From NCBI GenBank assembly GCA_003155175.1, contig PMFP01000170.1, positions 3,873 through 39,615 on the forward strand: a DNA stretch of 35,743 nucleotides. Direction: 5' to 3'. The notes beneath the pieces were generated by a model that saw nothing but the letters and a program-made list of their open reading frames with translations, made no database searches and was not told where the DNA came from. The stretch comes from Vulcanimicrobiota bacterium. GTDB lineage: Bacteria; Vulcanimicrobiota; Vulcanimicrobiia; Vulcanimicrobiales; Vulcanimicrobiaceae. Below are positions 25,936-35,743 of the stretch, piece after piece (the first letter of the stretch is position 1; each line of letters starts with the position of its first letter). The translations under genes and the position numbers were made by a program.

Positions 25936-27342
25936 ATGGACCGCCGAAAATTCATCGTTTCCACCGGAGCGCTTGCGTCGCTCGGCGTGCTGCCGCGCGT
26001 TGCCGCGGCTTCCGGCGCGCCGGCGTCGCGCACGGTTCGGCTCGTGGCTCAAGCGACGACGATCGACGTCGGCGGCAAATCGGCGCGCGTGCTCGAGCTG
26101 CGCGGCTCCGAAGGCAACGGGATCGCCCTCAAGGGCGGCACTCCATACACCGTCTTGGTGGAGAACCGGCTCCCGGAGCCGACCGTCATCCACTGGCACG
26201 GCCTCGCCGTTCCGAACGACGTCGACGGCGTGGGCGGAATCACGCAGCCGATGATCGCGGCCGGAGCTACGCAGGCGTATCGCTTCACGCCGCAGCCGAA
26301 CGGGACGCATTGGATGCACGCTCACGTTCCGTTCCAAGAGGTCGGCATGCTGGCCGCGCCCCTCATCGTGCACGATCCCGCCGACGCGGGGCGCGACGAA
26401 CGCGAGATCGTGGTCTTCCTCGAAGACTACACCTCCCGCAATCCGGCCGCGATTTGGAGAGGGCTGATCGCGCCGAACGCCATGGCGGACATGCCGGGAA
26501 TGACCGACCCCGCGCGCCAGGACCTCAACGACGTTGACTACGACGCGTATCTCGCCAACCGCCGGACCTTCGACGACCCGCAGATCGTGCGCGTCGAGCG
26601 CGGCGGAATGGTGCGTTTGCGCGTGATCAACGCATCGAGCGCGACGAACTATACGCTCGATCTCGGCGCCTTGAGCGCAACCGTCATCGCCGTCGACGGA
26701 CGGCCCGTCGCGCCGTTCTCAGCCAGCCGCATTCCGCTGGCAATCGCCCAGCGCGTGGATCTGCGTTTTCCGATCCCCTCGACGGGCGTTTTTCCGGTGA
26801 CGGCGCTGCGCGAGGGAGCGTTCGAACGCAGCGGTATCGTCCTGGCGACGCCGGGCGCGTGGGTGCCCAAGACGAGCGGGCGCGCAAGCGCGAAGGGGCC
26901 GATCGTTGGATACGATTTCGAGCGCTCGCTGCACGCCGCGCACCCGCTCGCCGCGCGCGCGGCCGGCGTTCGCGTCGACCTTCGGCTCACCGGGCTCATG
27001 GGCCGCTACGTCTGGGGAATCGACGGCCAGTCGTTCCCGATGGACTCGTCGAAAATACCTCCGGCGCTCGTCAACGTACGCCGCGGCGATCGCGTCGTTG
27101 TGACGTTCACGAATCAAACCTCGATGTCGCACCCGATGCACTTGCACGGGCACGCGTTCCAAGTGACGGCCCTAAACGGCGTACCGGTTGCCGGCGCGAT
27201 GCGGGACACGGTCATGGTGCCGACGCTCAGAAGCGTCCGGATCGCGTTCGACGCGAACAATCCCGGCACGTGGATGCTGCACTGCCACAACGCCTGGCAT
27301 CTGCAGGCGGGCATGGCGACGACCGTCAAGTACGCCGGATGA
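25936..27342 (+). CDS. Multicopper oxidase
   Basis: Signal peptide with MDRRKF (Tat-like, a single RR); copper ligands VIHWHGLAVP, HWMHAHVPFQ, HPMHLHGHAFQV, MLHCHNAWHLQAGM. Confidence 0.93.
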   Translation: MDRRKFIVSTGALASLGVLPRVAAASGAPASRTVRLVAQATTIDVGGKSARVLELRGSEGNGIALKGGTPYTVLVENRLPEPTVIHWHGLAVPNDVDGVGGITQPMIAAGATQAYRFTPQPNGTHWMHAHVPFQEVGMLAAPLIVHDPADAGRDEREIVVFLEDYTSRNPAAIWRGLIAPNAMADMPGMTDPARQDLNDVDYDAYLANRRTFDDPQIVRVERGGMVRLRVINASSATNYTLDLGALSATVIAVDGRPVAPFSASRIPLAIAQRVDLRFPIPSTGVFPVTALREGAFERSGIVLATPGAWVPKTSGRASAKGPIVGYDFERSLHAAHPLAARAAGVRVDLRLTGLMGRYVWGIDGQSFPMDSSKIPPALVNVRRGDRVVVTFTNQTSMSHPMHLHGHAFQVTALNGVPVAGAMRDTVMVPTLRSVRIAFDANNPGTWMLHCHNAWHLQAGMATTVKYAG

Positions 27343-27803
27343 GCATGCTCGCCGCCGGCGACCGCGCGCCGGAGTTTCGATTGACGGACGGTGCGGGGCA
27401 GACGTTCGACACCGCGGACGCGCGGGGAAAGCCGCTCGTCGTCTTCTTCTATCCAAAGGACGCCACCCCGGGATGCACGGCGGAGGCTTGCTCCTTTCGC
27501 GATGCTTACGAAGACTTCGTAGCCGAGGGGGCGACGGTCGTCGGCATCTCGTCCGACGACGCTGCCTCGCACGCCGGCTTCGCGGGGAAACACCGGTTGC
27601 CGTTCCGTCTGCTTAGCGACGTCGACGGTAGCGTGCGCACTGCGTTCGGCGTTCCGAAGACGTGGGGGCTCATGCCGGGACGAGCCACCTTCGTCATCGA
27701 TTCCGGCGGCGTCATCCGCAACGCGTTCAACTCGCAGTTCCAGCCGGCCGCGCACGCGGCGCGCGCGCTCGACGTCGTGCGGAAGTTGGCCGCGCCCGCC
27801 TAG
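27339..27803 (+). CDS. bcp: Peroxiredoxin, BCP/PrxQ type
   Basis: VVFFYPKDATPGCTAEACSFRD (peroxidatic PxxxTxxC with CX4C resolving Cys). ATGA overlap with the MCO stop; the ORF-track start at 26859 is too long. Confidence 0.92.
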   Translation: MSMLAAGDRAPEFRLTDGAGQTFDTADARGKPLVVFFYPKDATPGCTAEACSFRDAYEDFVAEGATVVGISSDDAASHAGFAGKHRLPFRLLSDVDGSVRTAFGVPKTWGLMPGRATFVIDSGGVIRNAFNSQFQPAAHAARALDVVRKLAAPA

Positions 27804-29074
27804 GGCGTCACGAAGGCCGGGTCGATGGCCGAACGCGCAACGCGTTCGAAATCGGCGAACGGGCACGGATAGCCGTCATCGGCCGTGCTGCAGCCGCGTA
27901 CGAAGAGCGGAAAGACCGGCGGCGGGTTTGCAAGGCTCAGTTTGGTCGCGTCGCGCATCTGATCGAGCGTCGCCGCGGTGTACGACAGGCGCACGACCGG
28001 AGTTCCGTCGCTCGCGCGCGTGCCGACCTCGAAGATCAGCGCTCCGCCGGGAGCCGCGTCGTTGGGCTGGTACGTCGGAAGCACCCACGACACGCCCAGC
28101 AGTCCCGCGACGTTGGCGATGTTCCCGTCGTGCCCGACCACGAACGTCACCTTATCCGCGGCCGGCCCGAACGCTCCGGGTTTACCGGCGTTTTCGGCGG
28201 CTTGCTCGAGCGTGGCCAGGACGTGGCTGAGCAGGTTCGATCCCTTTACCGAGGCAACGTACGGCGCGCGCTGCGTCAGCTCGTAGTAGAGCGGGCGAAC
28301 GCGAGACATCGCGACGATCTGCGGCAGCGTTGCCCGGCCCCAGCCGACTTGGCTCATCGGAAACCCGTTGGCGTACTCCATCTGCAAGATCTCGGCGATC
28401 TCTTGCGCCCGGTCGAACGGACCCTCGATCCGCACGAGATCTTCTCCAGCCCCTGGTTCGATGGCGAGCGCGCCGTCCGGAATCGGACGGCGCGTGACGT
28501 ATTCGACGCTCGAAATCGCGTCGGCGTACGCCGCGCGCAGCGCGCTCAAGTCGCTGCCGGACCGCCCCCGCAGCGCGGCAACGGCCAGCGCGCGGTTGCC
28601 GTTCCAAAGCGTCCCCGCAATCGGGTGGAAGACCGGATCGTCGTCGACGTCGGTCCGGTAGTGAACGGCCGGTGCGGCGCATGACGGGAACATCCCTTGG
28701 GCGTATCCCTGAGCCGTCTTGACCGTCCGCTCGTCCAGGTCCGACGCAAAATAGACGTTGCTTTCGTCCGCGCAGCCCGACGGAGCGACGAGTCCCCGAG
28801 CGGCCAGCGCCTCGCGGTAATACGCGCCCATCAAGGTCGCCAAGACGAAGCCGTGAGCGGTGAGGAAGCCGGGGGGAACGCCGAAGTCCGGCCACGGATC
28901 TTTGGCAAGCGTCGCGAGTTCGGCGGGCTTTGCCGTCGGCGAGCGTACGCCGTGACGGCTGAGCACGAGCACGAACCGAACGTTGAAGTCGCCGGCCTTC
29001 GCTGGAAGCGACATTAAGAACAAATAAAGGGTCGCGCACGCGACGATCGCGATCGAACGAAACGCTCCGAACAT
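27800..29074 (-). CDS. Histidine acid phosphatase (AppA/phytase-like)
   Basis: Signal peptide MFGAFRSIAIVACATLYLFLMSLPAKA, RHGVRSPT catalytic motif, VVGHDGNIANVAGLLG HD-type motif. Confidence 0.9.
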   Translation of the reverse strand: MFGAFRSIAIVACATLYLFLMSLPAKAGDFNVRFVLVLSRHGVRSPTAKPAELATLAKDPWPDFGVPPGFLTAHGFVLATLMGAYYREALAARGLVAPSGCADESNVYFASDLDERTVKTAQGYAQGMFPSCAAPAVHYRTDVDDDPVFHPIAGTLWNGNRALAVAALRGRSGSDLSALRAAYADAISSVEYVTRRPIPDGALAIEPGAGEDLVRIEGPFDRAQEIAEILQMEYANGFPMSQVGWGRATLPQIVAMSRVRPLYYELTQRAPYVASVKGSNLLSHVLATLEQAAENAGKPGAFGPAADKVTFVVGHDGNIANVAGLLGVSWVLPTYQPNDAAPGGALIFEVGTRASDGTPVVRLSYTAATLDQMRDATKLSLANPPPVFPLFVRGCSTADDGYPCPFADFERVARSAIDPAFVTP

Positions 29075-29115
29075 GTCTCGTACGTTCTTTCCGAAGCGGG
29101 CCGAAAACTTCTTGG

Positions 29116-30564
29116 CTAGGGAGACGGAACGGGCGACGAGCTCGGAGGTTGAACGGGAGCCGGAGTCGTCACGGCAGCGGTTTCCGGTTGCCATCCACCT
29201 CCGAGCGCTTGGTAGAGATCGACGATGTCCAGCCGTTCGCTCAGCTCGGCCTGCGACAGCTGGACTTCGGCGCTGAACGCGCGCGTCTGGCTGTCGAGCA
29301 CTTCAAGATACGACGTGACGCCGCCCTCGAAACGCAGGTTGGCCAGGCGAGCGGAGTCCAGGGAAGCAAACTCGTTCTCCGCCGACGCCACCGTGATCTC
29401 TCGATCCTTGTCGTAGTCGACGAGCGCGTCCGAAACGTCCGAGAAGCCTTGGTGCACCGACTGAATGTACGACAGCACGGCCGCCTCCTTGGCGGCTTGG
29501 GCTTGCCCGACGGCAGCGCGGGCCGCGCCGGCGTTGAAGATCTGTTGCACGAGCTGGGGAAGAATCGAAATGTATCCCTGGCCCAGGCTGAGATACGCGG
29601 TTTGCACGGTTCCGGCGCCGGCGGCGGCCTGCAGCGTAATCTGCGGAAACAACAGCGATCTCGCGACTCCGATCTGCGCGTTGGCCGCGATCAGGGACTC
29701 CTCCGAGGCGCGAATGTCGGGACGCCGCTCCAGCAGTTCGGACGGCAGTCCGGCCGCTGGAACCAGCGGCATCGCGACCTGCGCGCGAAGCGGCAAGCCT
29801 CGCGGCACCGGCGCCGGATACCCTCCCAGCAAGACGCTCAGCGCGTTCTCCGCCTGCGCCGTTGCACGTTGGATCTGCGGTATCGCGGCTTGCGCCTGCG
29901 CGACGAGCTGCTCGGCCTGACGAACGTCCTGCAACGTGCCCACGCCGCCGTAAAGACGCGCCCGCACCAGGTCGAGACTCTGACGCCGGACGGCAAGGTT
30001 GGCCCGCGCGATCGCGAGCTCGTTGTCCAACTCCAGGATTTGAAAGTAGAGGGAGGCGGTGGACGCGACCACCGCCGCCATGACCGTCTCCTGCGCGTAC
30101 GTCGCCTGGAGCGATTGCGCGCGGGCCGCGGCCGTCGCGCTGCGATACTTTCCGAAGAAATCGAACTCGTACGACAGCGCAAGCAACCCGTTGGGCGAGA
30201 ACGTCGATTTTGGGGTGATGAGCGAACGCTGGCCGTTAGTCTGGCTGTACTGGGCGCTGAATACCGCGTTGACGTTCGGATACAAGTTCGCGGCCGTAAT
30301 GGTGAGTTGCGCCTGAGCTTCCTGGACGCGTTGCGCGGCGACGTTGATATCCTGGTTCTGCGCGACGGCGGTGCGGAGCAGCGCGAGCAGCTGCGGATCC
30401 TTGAAGAGCTGCCACCAGCCCAAGTCGCCGAGCGAGGCCTGGGTGGCGGCCGCCGGCGGCTGATCGCGATAGACCGGCGGCAGCGCCGCATCCGGCCGCG
30501 AATAGTCCGGCGCGCAGGTCGCCAGCACTTGCATCAGGATCAGTCCGATCAGCGCGAGCTTCAC
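29116..30564 (-). CDS. Outer-membrane efflux lipoprotein (OprM/NodT family)
   Basis: GTG start; lipobox ...[73 protein letters not shown]. Overlaps the RND gene by GTGA. Confidence 0.93.
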   Translation of the reverse strand: MKLALIGLILMQVLATCAPDYSRPDAALPPVYRDQPPAAATQASLGDLGWWQLFKDPQLLALLRTAVAQNQDINVAAQRVQEAQAQLTITAANLYPNVNAVFSAQYSQTNGQRSLITPKSTFSPNGLLALSYEFDFFGKYRSATAAARAQSLQATYAQETVMAAVVASTASLYFQILELDNELAIARANLAVRRQSLDLVRARLYGGVGTLQDVRQAEQLVAQAQAAIPQIQRATAQAENALSVLLGGYPAPVPRGLPLRAQVAMPLVPAAGLPSELLERRPDIRASEESLIAANAQIGVARSLLFPQITLQAAAGAGTVQTAYLSLGQGYISILPQLVQQIFNAGAARAAVGQAQAAKEAAVLSYIQSVHQGFSDVSDALVDYDKDREITVASAENEFASLDSARLANLRFEGGVTSYLEVLDSQTRAFSAEVQLSQAELSERLDIVDLYQALGGGWQPETAAVTTPAPVQPPSSSPVPSP

Positions 30565-33500
30565 TCGGAGGAACCCGCTTCGCCCGCGGCTCCGTCGACC
30601 TTCGCGGCGCCGCCGCGCTTGTCGACTGCGTTTTCGATCGCCGCATAAAGCGTCGGGATGAAGAAAATCCCGAACAGCGTCGCCGTAGACATACCGAAGA
30701 ACACCGCGGTGCCGAGCGAGTGGCGCGCCGCGGCGCCAGCGCCGGACGCCAGCATCAGCGGAACCACGCCCAAGATGAACGCGAACGACGTCATCAGGAT
30801 CGGCCGGAACCGGATGCTCGCGCCTTGCAGCGCGGCCTCCGCAAACGAAATGCCTTCGCTGTCGCGTTTCTCCTTGGCAAACTCGACGATGAGAATCGCG
30901 TTCTTGGCGGCAAGCCCGATCAGCATCAGCAAACCGATCTGGACGTACACGTCGTTCGGAAGCCTCCAGAGCCACGCGCCGAAAAACGCGCCGAACACGC
31001 CGATCGGAATTCCGAGAATCACGCTGAACGGGATCGCCCAACTCTCGTAGAGCGCGGCCAGGAAGAGAAAGACGAGGACGATCGAGAGGACGAACGTGAT
31101 GGCCTGCGCTCCGCCGGCCTGATTCTCTTGCAGCGCCGTTCCCGTCCACTCGTATCCGTAGCCTTCCGGTATGGTCGTCTTGGCGACGTCGTCCATGGCG
31201 GCGATGGCCTGCCCGGAGCTGTATCCCGCCGCGGGAGATCCGTCGATCTCGGCCGACCGGTAGACGTTGTAGCGTTGAATGAGGTTCGCTCCGGTCCCCA
31301 GGTGCGGCGTGCCGAACGTATCGATCGGCACCATGTTGCCGTCTTTGTTTCGCACCAGGAACGACCCGATGTTGCTTGCCGTCGCTCGATACTGCGGCTC
31401 GGCCTGCACCATCACTTTCCAACTCCGGTTGAACAGAATGACGTTATTGACCACGTAGCCGCCGAGATACGCCTGCAGGGTCATGAACACGTCGCCCAGA
31501 GGGATGCCCAGCGTCTTGACTTTGTCCCGATCCACGTCGAGGTTGATCTGCGGATAGTTCACGGAATACTGCGTGCTGACGTTCCCGAGCTCGGGACGCT
31601 TGGAAGCCGCCTCGAGGACCGCCGCCGTGACCTTCGCAAGATCCGCCGTCGAGTGACCGGTGCGATCCTCAAGCATGAACTGGAAGCCGCCCGAATTGCC
31701 CAGCCCGGGAATCGGCGGAGGCGGAAGCGGCAGCGTCCTGGCCTCGGTGTGCGCCGACGCGCGGCGATAGGCTTCGAGCAAGATCGAGCGCAAGCCGAGA
31801 TTCTTGGCTTTGCGCTCGTCCCAGGGCTTGAGGATGACGGCGAGCCCGGTGACGTTGGACTGCTGGGCGCTATTGATAAAGTTGAATCCGCCCAGCGTAA
31901 CGATATTCTCTATGCCGGGGATGGACTTGATGTCGCGCTCGACCGCGTCTGCGGCCGCTCGCGTACGCTCCAGCGACGCGCCGTCGGGAAGCACGACCGA
32001 CAGAAAGAAATAGCCCTGATCCTCGTTGGGAACGAAGCTCCCCGGCAGCGTCTTGAGGAAGATTCCGGCACCCAGCGCGAACGCGAGGAGCAGCACCAGC
32101 ATGACGGCGGTGCGACGCACGCAAATGCGGACGAGGTTCATATATCGGCCGCGCGTCGCGTCGAACCGCGCGTTAAACCACCGGATGAACGCGCCCGCCG
32201 GTCCGCCCATCGGCTTGCGCGGGCGCAGAATCACGGCGCACAGCGACGGCGTGAGCGTGAGTGCGACCAGCGCGGACAGCAAAACCGAAAACGAGATCGT
32301 CAGCGCGAACTGCTGGTAGAGCTGGCCCGTGATCCCGGGAAGAAACGCGGACGGGACGAACACGGCGCCGAGCACGAGCGCGGTCGAGATGACCGGCGCC
32401 TGCACCTCGCTCATGGCTTTGATCGTCGCCTCCTTCGGCGCGAGGCCCTCCTCGATGTGCGCTTCCGTCGCCTCGACGACGACGATCGCGTCGTCCACCA
32501 CCAGCCCGATCGCCAGAACGATGCCGAACAGCGAGAGCGTGTTGATCGAGAAACCCAGGGGAATGAAGGCGGCGAACGTTCCGACGAGCGCGACCGGCAC
32601 GGCGCATAAGGGAATCAGCGTAGCGCGAATGTTCCCAAGGAACACGAATACGACGATGAAAACCAAAGCGAACGCCTCGACCAGCGTCTTGAGCACGTCG
32701 TGAATGGACGCATGCACGAAGTCGGTCGTATCCAGCGTCACCGCGTACTGCATTCCGGGCGGGAACGACTTCGCGAGGCCCGCCATCGTCGCGCGTATCG
32801 CCTTGGCCGTGCTGATCGCGTTGGCGTTGGGGCTCTGATAGATGAGGATGGCGGCGGCCGGCTGTCCGTTCAGGTCGCTAAAAAGGTTGTAGCTCTGCGC
32901 CGCGAGTTCGGCTCGGCCGACGTCGCGCAGACGGATCATGGATCCGTTCGAAAGCGTCCTGAGACTGACGTTGTTGAACTCCTCGGTCGAGTTTAGAAGC
33001 CCCGGAACGTTGACCGGGGTCTGAAAGGCGGTGCCGGGAGGCGCCGGAGCCATGCCGAGCTGGCCGGCGGGCGCGAGCGCGTTTTGCTCGTTGAGCGCCA
33101 TGATCACGTCGCTTGGCTGCAAGTTTAGTCCGGCGAGCGCGTCGGGGCGAAGCCAGACGCGCATGGAATAGTTGCCCGCACCCAAGAGAATCGCACTGCC
33201 GACGCCGTTGACGCGCGCGATGTTGTTGACGACGTTGAGCGTCGCGTAGTTGCTCAGGAACAGGCCGTCGTACGTGTTGTCGGGCGAATAGAGCGTCACG
33301 ATCATCAGAATCGCAGGCGATTGCTGCGCGACCGTTATGCCGTAGTTGTTCACCGAAGAGGGGAGCTGGCTGGACGCTTGCTGCACGCGGTTCTGCACCA
33401 GATTTGCGTCCTGGTTGACGTCCGAACCCACCGCGAACGTCGTCGTGAGATTATACATGCCGTTCGACGTGCTGATCGAGTTCATGTAGAGCATGTTCTG

Positions 33501-33716
33501 GACGCCGTTGACCTGCTCTTCGATGTTGGTGGCGACGGCTTTTTCGACGACTTCAGCGTTCGCGCCGGTGTACATCGTGCTGACCTGAACCGTGGGCGGC
33601 GTGATCTGCGGGTACTGCGCCACCGGCAAGAGGAAGAGCGCGATCCCTCCGGCGAGGACGATGAGGAGCGAAATGACGATCGCGAAGATCGGCCGTTCGA
33701 TGAAGAACCGCGACAC
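30561..33716 (-). CDS. RND efflux transporter, HAE1 family inner-membrane subunit
   Basis: [79 protein letters not shown]; length 1051 aa. Confidence 0.96.
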   Translation of the reverse strand: MSRFFIERPIFAIVISLLIVLAGGIALFLLPVAQYPQITPPTVQVSTMYTGANAEVVEKAVATNIEEQVNGVQNMLYMNSISTSNGMYNLTTTFAVGSDVNQDANLVQNRVQQASSQLPSSVNNYGITVAQQSPAILMIVTLYSPDNTYDGLFLSNYATLNVVNNIARVNGVGSAILLGAGNYSMRVWLRPDALAGLNLQPSDVIMALNEQNALAPAGQLGMAPAPPGTAFQTPVNVPGLLNSTEEFNNVSLRTLSNGSMIRLRDVGRAELAAQSYNLFSDLNGQPAAAILIYQSPNANAISTAKAIRATMAGLAKSFPPGMQYAVTLDTTDFVHASIHDVLKTLVEAFALVFIVVFVFLGNIRATLIPLCAVPVALVGTFAAFIPLGFSINTLSLFGIVLAIGLVVDDAIVVVEATEAHIEEGLAPKEATIKAMSEVQAPVISTALVLGAVFVPSAFLPGITGQLYQQFALTISFSVLLSALVALTLTPSLCAVILRPRKPMGGPAGAFIRWFNARFDATRGRYMNLVRICVRRTAVMLVLLLAFALGAGIFLKTLPGSFVPNEDQGYFFLSVVLPDGASLERTRAAADAVERDIKSIPGIENIVTLGGFNFINSAQQSNVTGLAVILKPWDERKAKNLGLRSILLEAYRRASAHTEARTLPLPPPPIPGLGNSGGFQFMLEDRTGHSTADLAKVTAAVLEAASKRPELGNVSTQYSVNYPQINLDVDRDKVKTLGIPLGDVFMTLQAYLGGYVVNNVILFNRSWKVMVQAEPQYRATASNIGSFLVRNKDGNMVPIDTFGTPHLGTGANLIQRYNVYRSAEIDGSPAAGYSSGQAIAAMDDVAKTTIPEGYGYEWTGTALQENQAGGAQAITFVLSIVLVFLFLAALYESWAIPFSVILGIPIGVFGAFFGAWLWRLPNDVYVQIGLLMLIGLAAKNAILIVEFAKEKRDSEGISFAEAALQGASIRFRPILMTSFAFILGVVPLMLASGAGAAARHSLGTAVFFGMSTATLFGIFFIPTLYAAIENAVDKRGGAAKVDGAAGEAGSSE

Positions 33717-33719
33717 GCG

Positions 33720-34994
33720 TTACTTTCCGGGAGTTCGCGCGGGCGCCGGGACGACCACGGAATCGGGCTGCAAGCGATTGAGGCCACCGACGACCACGAC
33801 GTCGCCCGCCTGAATCCCGCTTTCGACGACGACGTTCGGACCGTACGACGTTCCCAGCTCCACCGATCGAATCTGAATCTTGTTGTCGGGGCCGACCTCG
33901 TACACGACGCTGCTCCCCTGCAGGCTCTTCACCGCCGTCTGCGGCACCAGCAGCGCGTTACGGGCGATCGAGATGGGGAAGTCGACGCGGGCGAACTGGC
34001 CTGGGCGCAGCAACCCGTCCGGGTTGGGGAAAAGACTCTCGACGGCGATCGTGCCCGTTTGCTGGTCCACCGCACGATTGATGCTCGACGGCGTTCCCGG
34101 ATACGGATACTGCGATCCGTCCGAGAGGAAGAGCGTCAGCGTCGGACGCCGCGCCTGGTCGCGCATTTGGAGAAGTCGCGGAGCCACCTTGAGATAATCG
34201 CTCTCGCTTAGCTGAAAGACGACCTTCATCGGATTTACCGTCGAGACCGTCGCCAGCGTCGGCGTCTTGGCTTGACTCACGTAGTTTCCTTGATCGACTT
34301 TCAGAAAACTGATGATTCCCGTAACGGGAGACGTGATGGTCGTGTAGCTCAGGTTGAGCTTGGCGTTGATGAGCTGCGCGGTCGCCTGATCGATGTCGGA
34401 CTTGGCGTTGAGGATCGCCGTGCGCTGATTGAGCTCCACGTCCTGGAGCTGGGCCTTCGCACCGTAGAGCGAAGCGGCCGACGTCGCGAATTGGGCCTGC
34501 GCGTTGTAGAGGTCCGTCTGCGGAACCGCCTCCTTCTGGGCAAGCGGCTTGATGATCTGCAGCTGCTTGACGGCGCGGAAATAGACCGCCGCGTCGGCGG
34601 CGACTTGAGCCTTGGCCGTCTGATCGGCCACGTTGCTTTCCGCGCGAACGAGATTGGCGTTGCCTTTGTCGAGCGACGCTTGCGCCGCCAGGACGGCCGC
34701 TTGATACTGTTCGGGCTGGATCTGCATCAGCAGTTGCCCCTGGTGCACGAACGAGCCGTCGCGGAAGTTTACCGTCTGCAGATACCCGTCCACGCGCGGA
34801 ACGAGATCCACTTGCTGCACGGCTTCCGTGTGCGCGACGTAATCCGCCATCACCGGCACGTCCTGCCGCACGACTTTCTCGACGGAAACGGGCACGGGCG
34901 CGGCCGCCGGCGCGGAGGTTTGACCGTGGCACCCCGCGAGCGCGGCCGCGAGCGCAAGGCTCCCAAGCGCGCTCGGATATGCAGATTTTGCCAT
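33720..34994 (-). CDS. RND efflux periplasmic adaptor (MFP) lipoprotein
   Basis: MAKSAYPSALGSLALAAALAGCHG lipoprotein signal; VPVMADYVAHTEAVQQVDLVPRVDGYLQTVNFRDGSFVHQGQLLMQIQPEQY; APRLLQMRD...barrel domain. Confidence 0.94.
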   Translation of the reverse strand: MAKSAYPSALGSLALAAALAGCHGQTSAPAAAPVPVSVEKVVRQDVPVMADYVAHTEAVQQVDLVPRVDGYLQTVNFRDGSFVHQGQLLMQIQPEQYQAAVLAAQASLDKGNANLVRAESNVADQTAKAQVAADAAVYFRAVKQLQIIKPLAQKEAVPQTDLYNAQAQFATSAASLYGAKAQLQDVELNQRTAILNAKSDIDQATAQLINAKLNLSYTTITSPVTGIISFLKVDQGNYVSQAKTPTLATVSTVNPMKVVFQLSESDYLKVAPRLLQMRDQARRPTLTLFLSDGSQYPYPGTPSSINRAVDQQTGTIAVESLFPNPDGLLRPGQFARVDFPISIARNALLVPQTAVKSLQGSSVVYEVGPDNKIQIRSVELGTSYGPNVVVESGIQAGDVVVVGGLNRLQPDSVVVPAPARTPGK

Positions 34995-35169
34995 GTTTGA
35001 GACGTCACTCCCGCAAAAGGCTGCGGCACGAAAACGCAACGCAACCGGCCGGAAGCTGGTTTGCGGACCTTCGAGCGGCGGTCCTGCCCTCGCAGGGTGG
35101 TGGCCTCGGGCCCGTTCGCGAAAGGAGGGCGCAGCAAACATTCGACCGGGAACGTAAGGAGTCGTGGCG

Positions 35170-35743
35170 ATGCAACTCGGAATGATCGGTTTGGGACGCA
35201 TGGGTTCCAACATGGTCCGCCGTTTGATGAACGGCGGACATTCGTGCGTCGTCTACGACCGCAACCAAGACGCCGTCAAGGCCGCCGTTGCCGGAGGTGC
35301 CGCCGGCGCTTCGTCGCTCGCCGAGTTCGTTTCGAAACTCGACAAGCCGCGCGCGATCTGGTTGATGGTGCCGGCGGGCGTCGTCGACGCAAGCATCGAC
35401 GACTTGGAGCCTCTCCTCGAGGCGGGCGACGTCGTCATCGACGGCGGAAACTCATACTACGTCGACGACATCCGGCGCGCACGGCGACTGGCCAAACGCG
35501 GGATCGAGTACGTCGACGTCGGCACCAGCGGCGGCGTTTGGGGCCTCGAACGCGGCTACTGCATGATGATCGGCGGCAGCGACCGTACGGTGGAACATTT
35601 GGATCCCATCTTTAAAACGCTCGCGCCGGGGCTCGGAACCATCGAGCGAACGCCGGGACGCGATCGAGTGGGCGGCACGGCCGAGGACGGCTACCTGCAC
35701 TGCGGACGCAGCGGCGCGGGGCACTTCGTGAAGATGGTGCACA
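35170..35743 (+). CDS. gnd: 6-phosphogluconate dehydrogenase (decarboxylating, GntZ/YqeC type), 3'-truncated by the window edge
   Basis: [82 protein letters not shown] at 35156-35161. Absent from the ORF track because it has no stop inside the window. Confidence 0.93.
   Translation, partial: MQLGMIGLGRMGSNMVRRLMNGGHSCVVYDRNQDAVKAAVAGGAAGASSLAEFVSKLDKPRAIWLMVPAGVVDASIDDLEPLLEAGDVVIDGGNSYYVDDIRRARRLAKRGIEYVDVGTSGGVWGLERGYCMMIGGSDRTVEHLDPIFKTLAPGLGTIERTPGRDRVGGTAEDGYLHCGRSGAGHFVKMVH

Noticed and set aside
30720-32609. 629-aa plus-strand ORF
   Set aside because: Antisense to the RND pump, with biased charged composition; GC-driven artefact.

Overview
A GC-rich bacterial chromosomal window with no phage, CRISPR or transposon signature. 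The lineage is probably diderm, given the TonB receptor, RND/OMF efflux system and lipoproteins. Placement near Vulcanimicrobiota/Eremiobacterota (WPS-2) is only a guess. I support about 25 protein genes and one tRNA: a beta-oxidation pair (3-hydroxyacyl-CoA dehydrogenase, cut at the left edge, and a thiolase); a tightly packed minus-strand run at 2467-13703 (Rieske oxygenase, VPS10/BNR propeller protein, TonB receptor, PYROXD2/phytoene-desaturase-like FAD oxidoreductase with a frameshift, TPR-retropepsin, GNAT); a MASE1-GGDEF(degenerate)-EAL protein just upstream of it; an orphan lipoprotein divergent from a FecR/DUF6600 Y/W/G-rich protein; a selD/free-Met-sulfoxide-reductase pair; tRNA-Arg(CCT) followed by three hairpins; PAP2, murI, AMIN-amidase and GerMN cell-wall genes; a multicopper oxidase/peroxiredoxin pair; a histidine acid phosphatase; an MFP-RND-OMF efflux operon; and the start of gnd, cut at the right edge. 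The best candidates for a second look are the six-gene Rieske/VPS10/TonB/FAD/retropepsin operon, a possible Shine-Dalgarno-sequestering leader before the EAL gene, the single-base frameshift, the paired-cysteine TonB receptor and the selD-fRMsr overlap. All family names come from motif recognition, not database searches.
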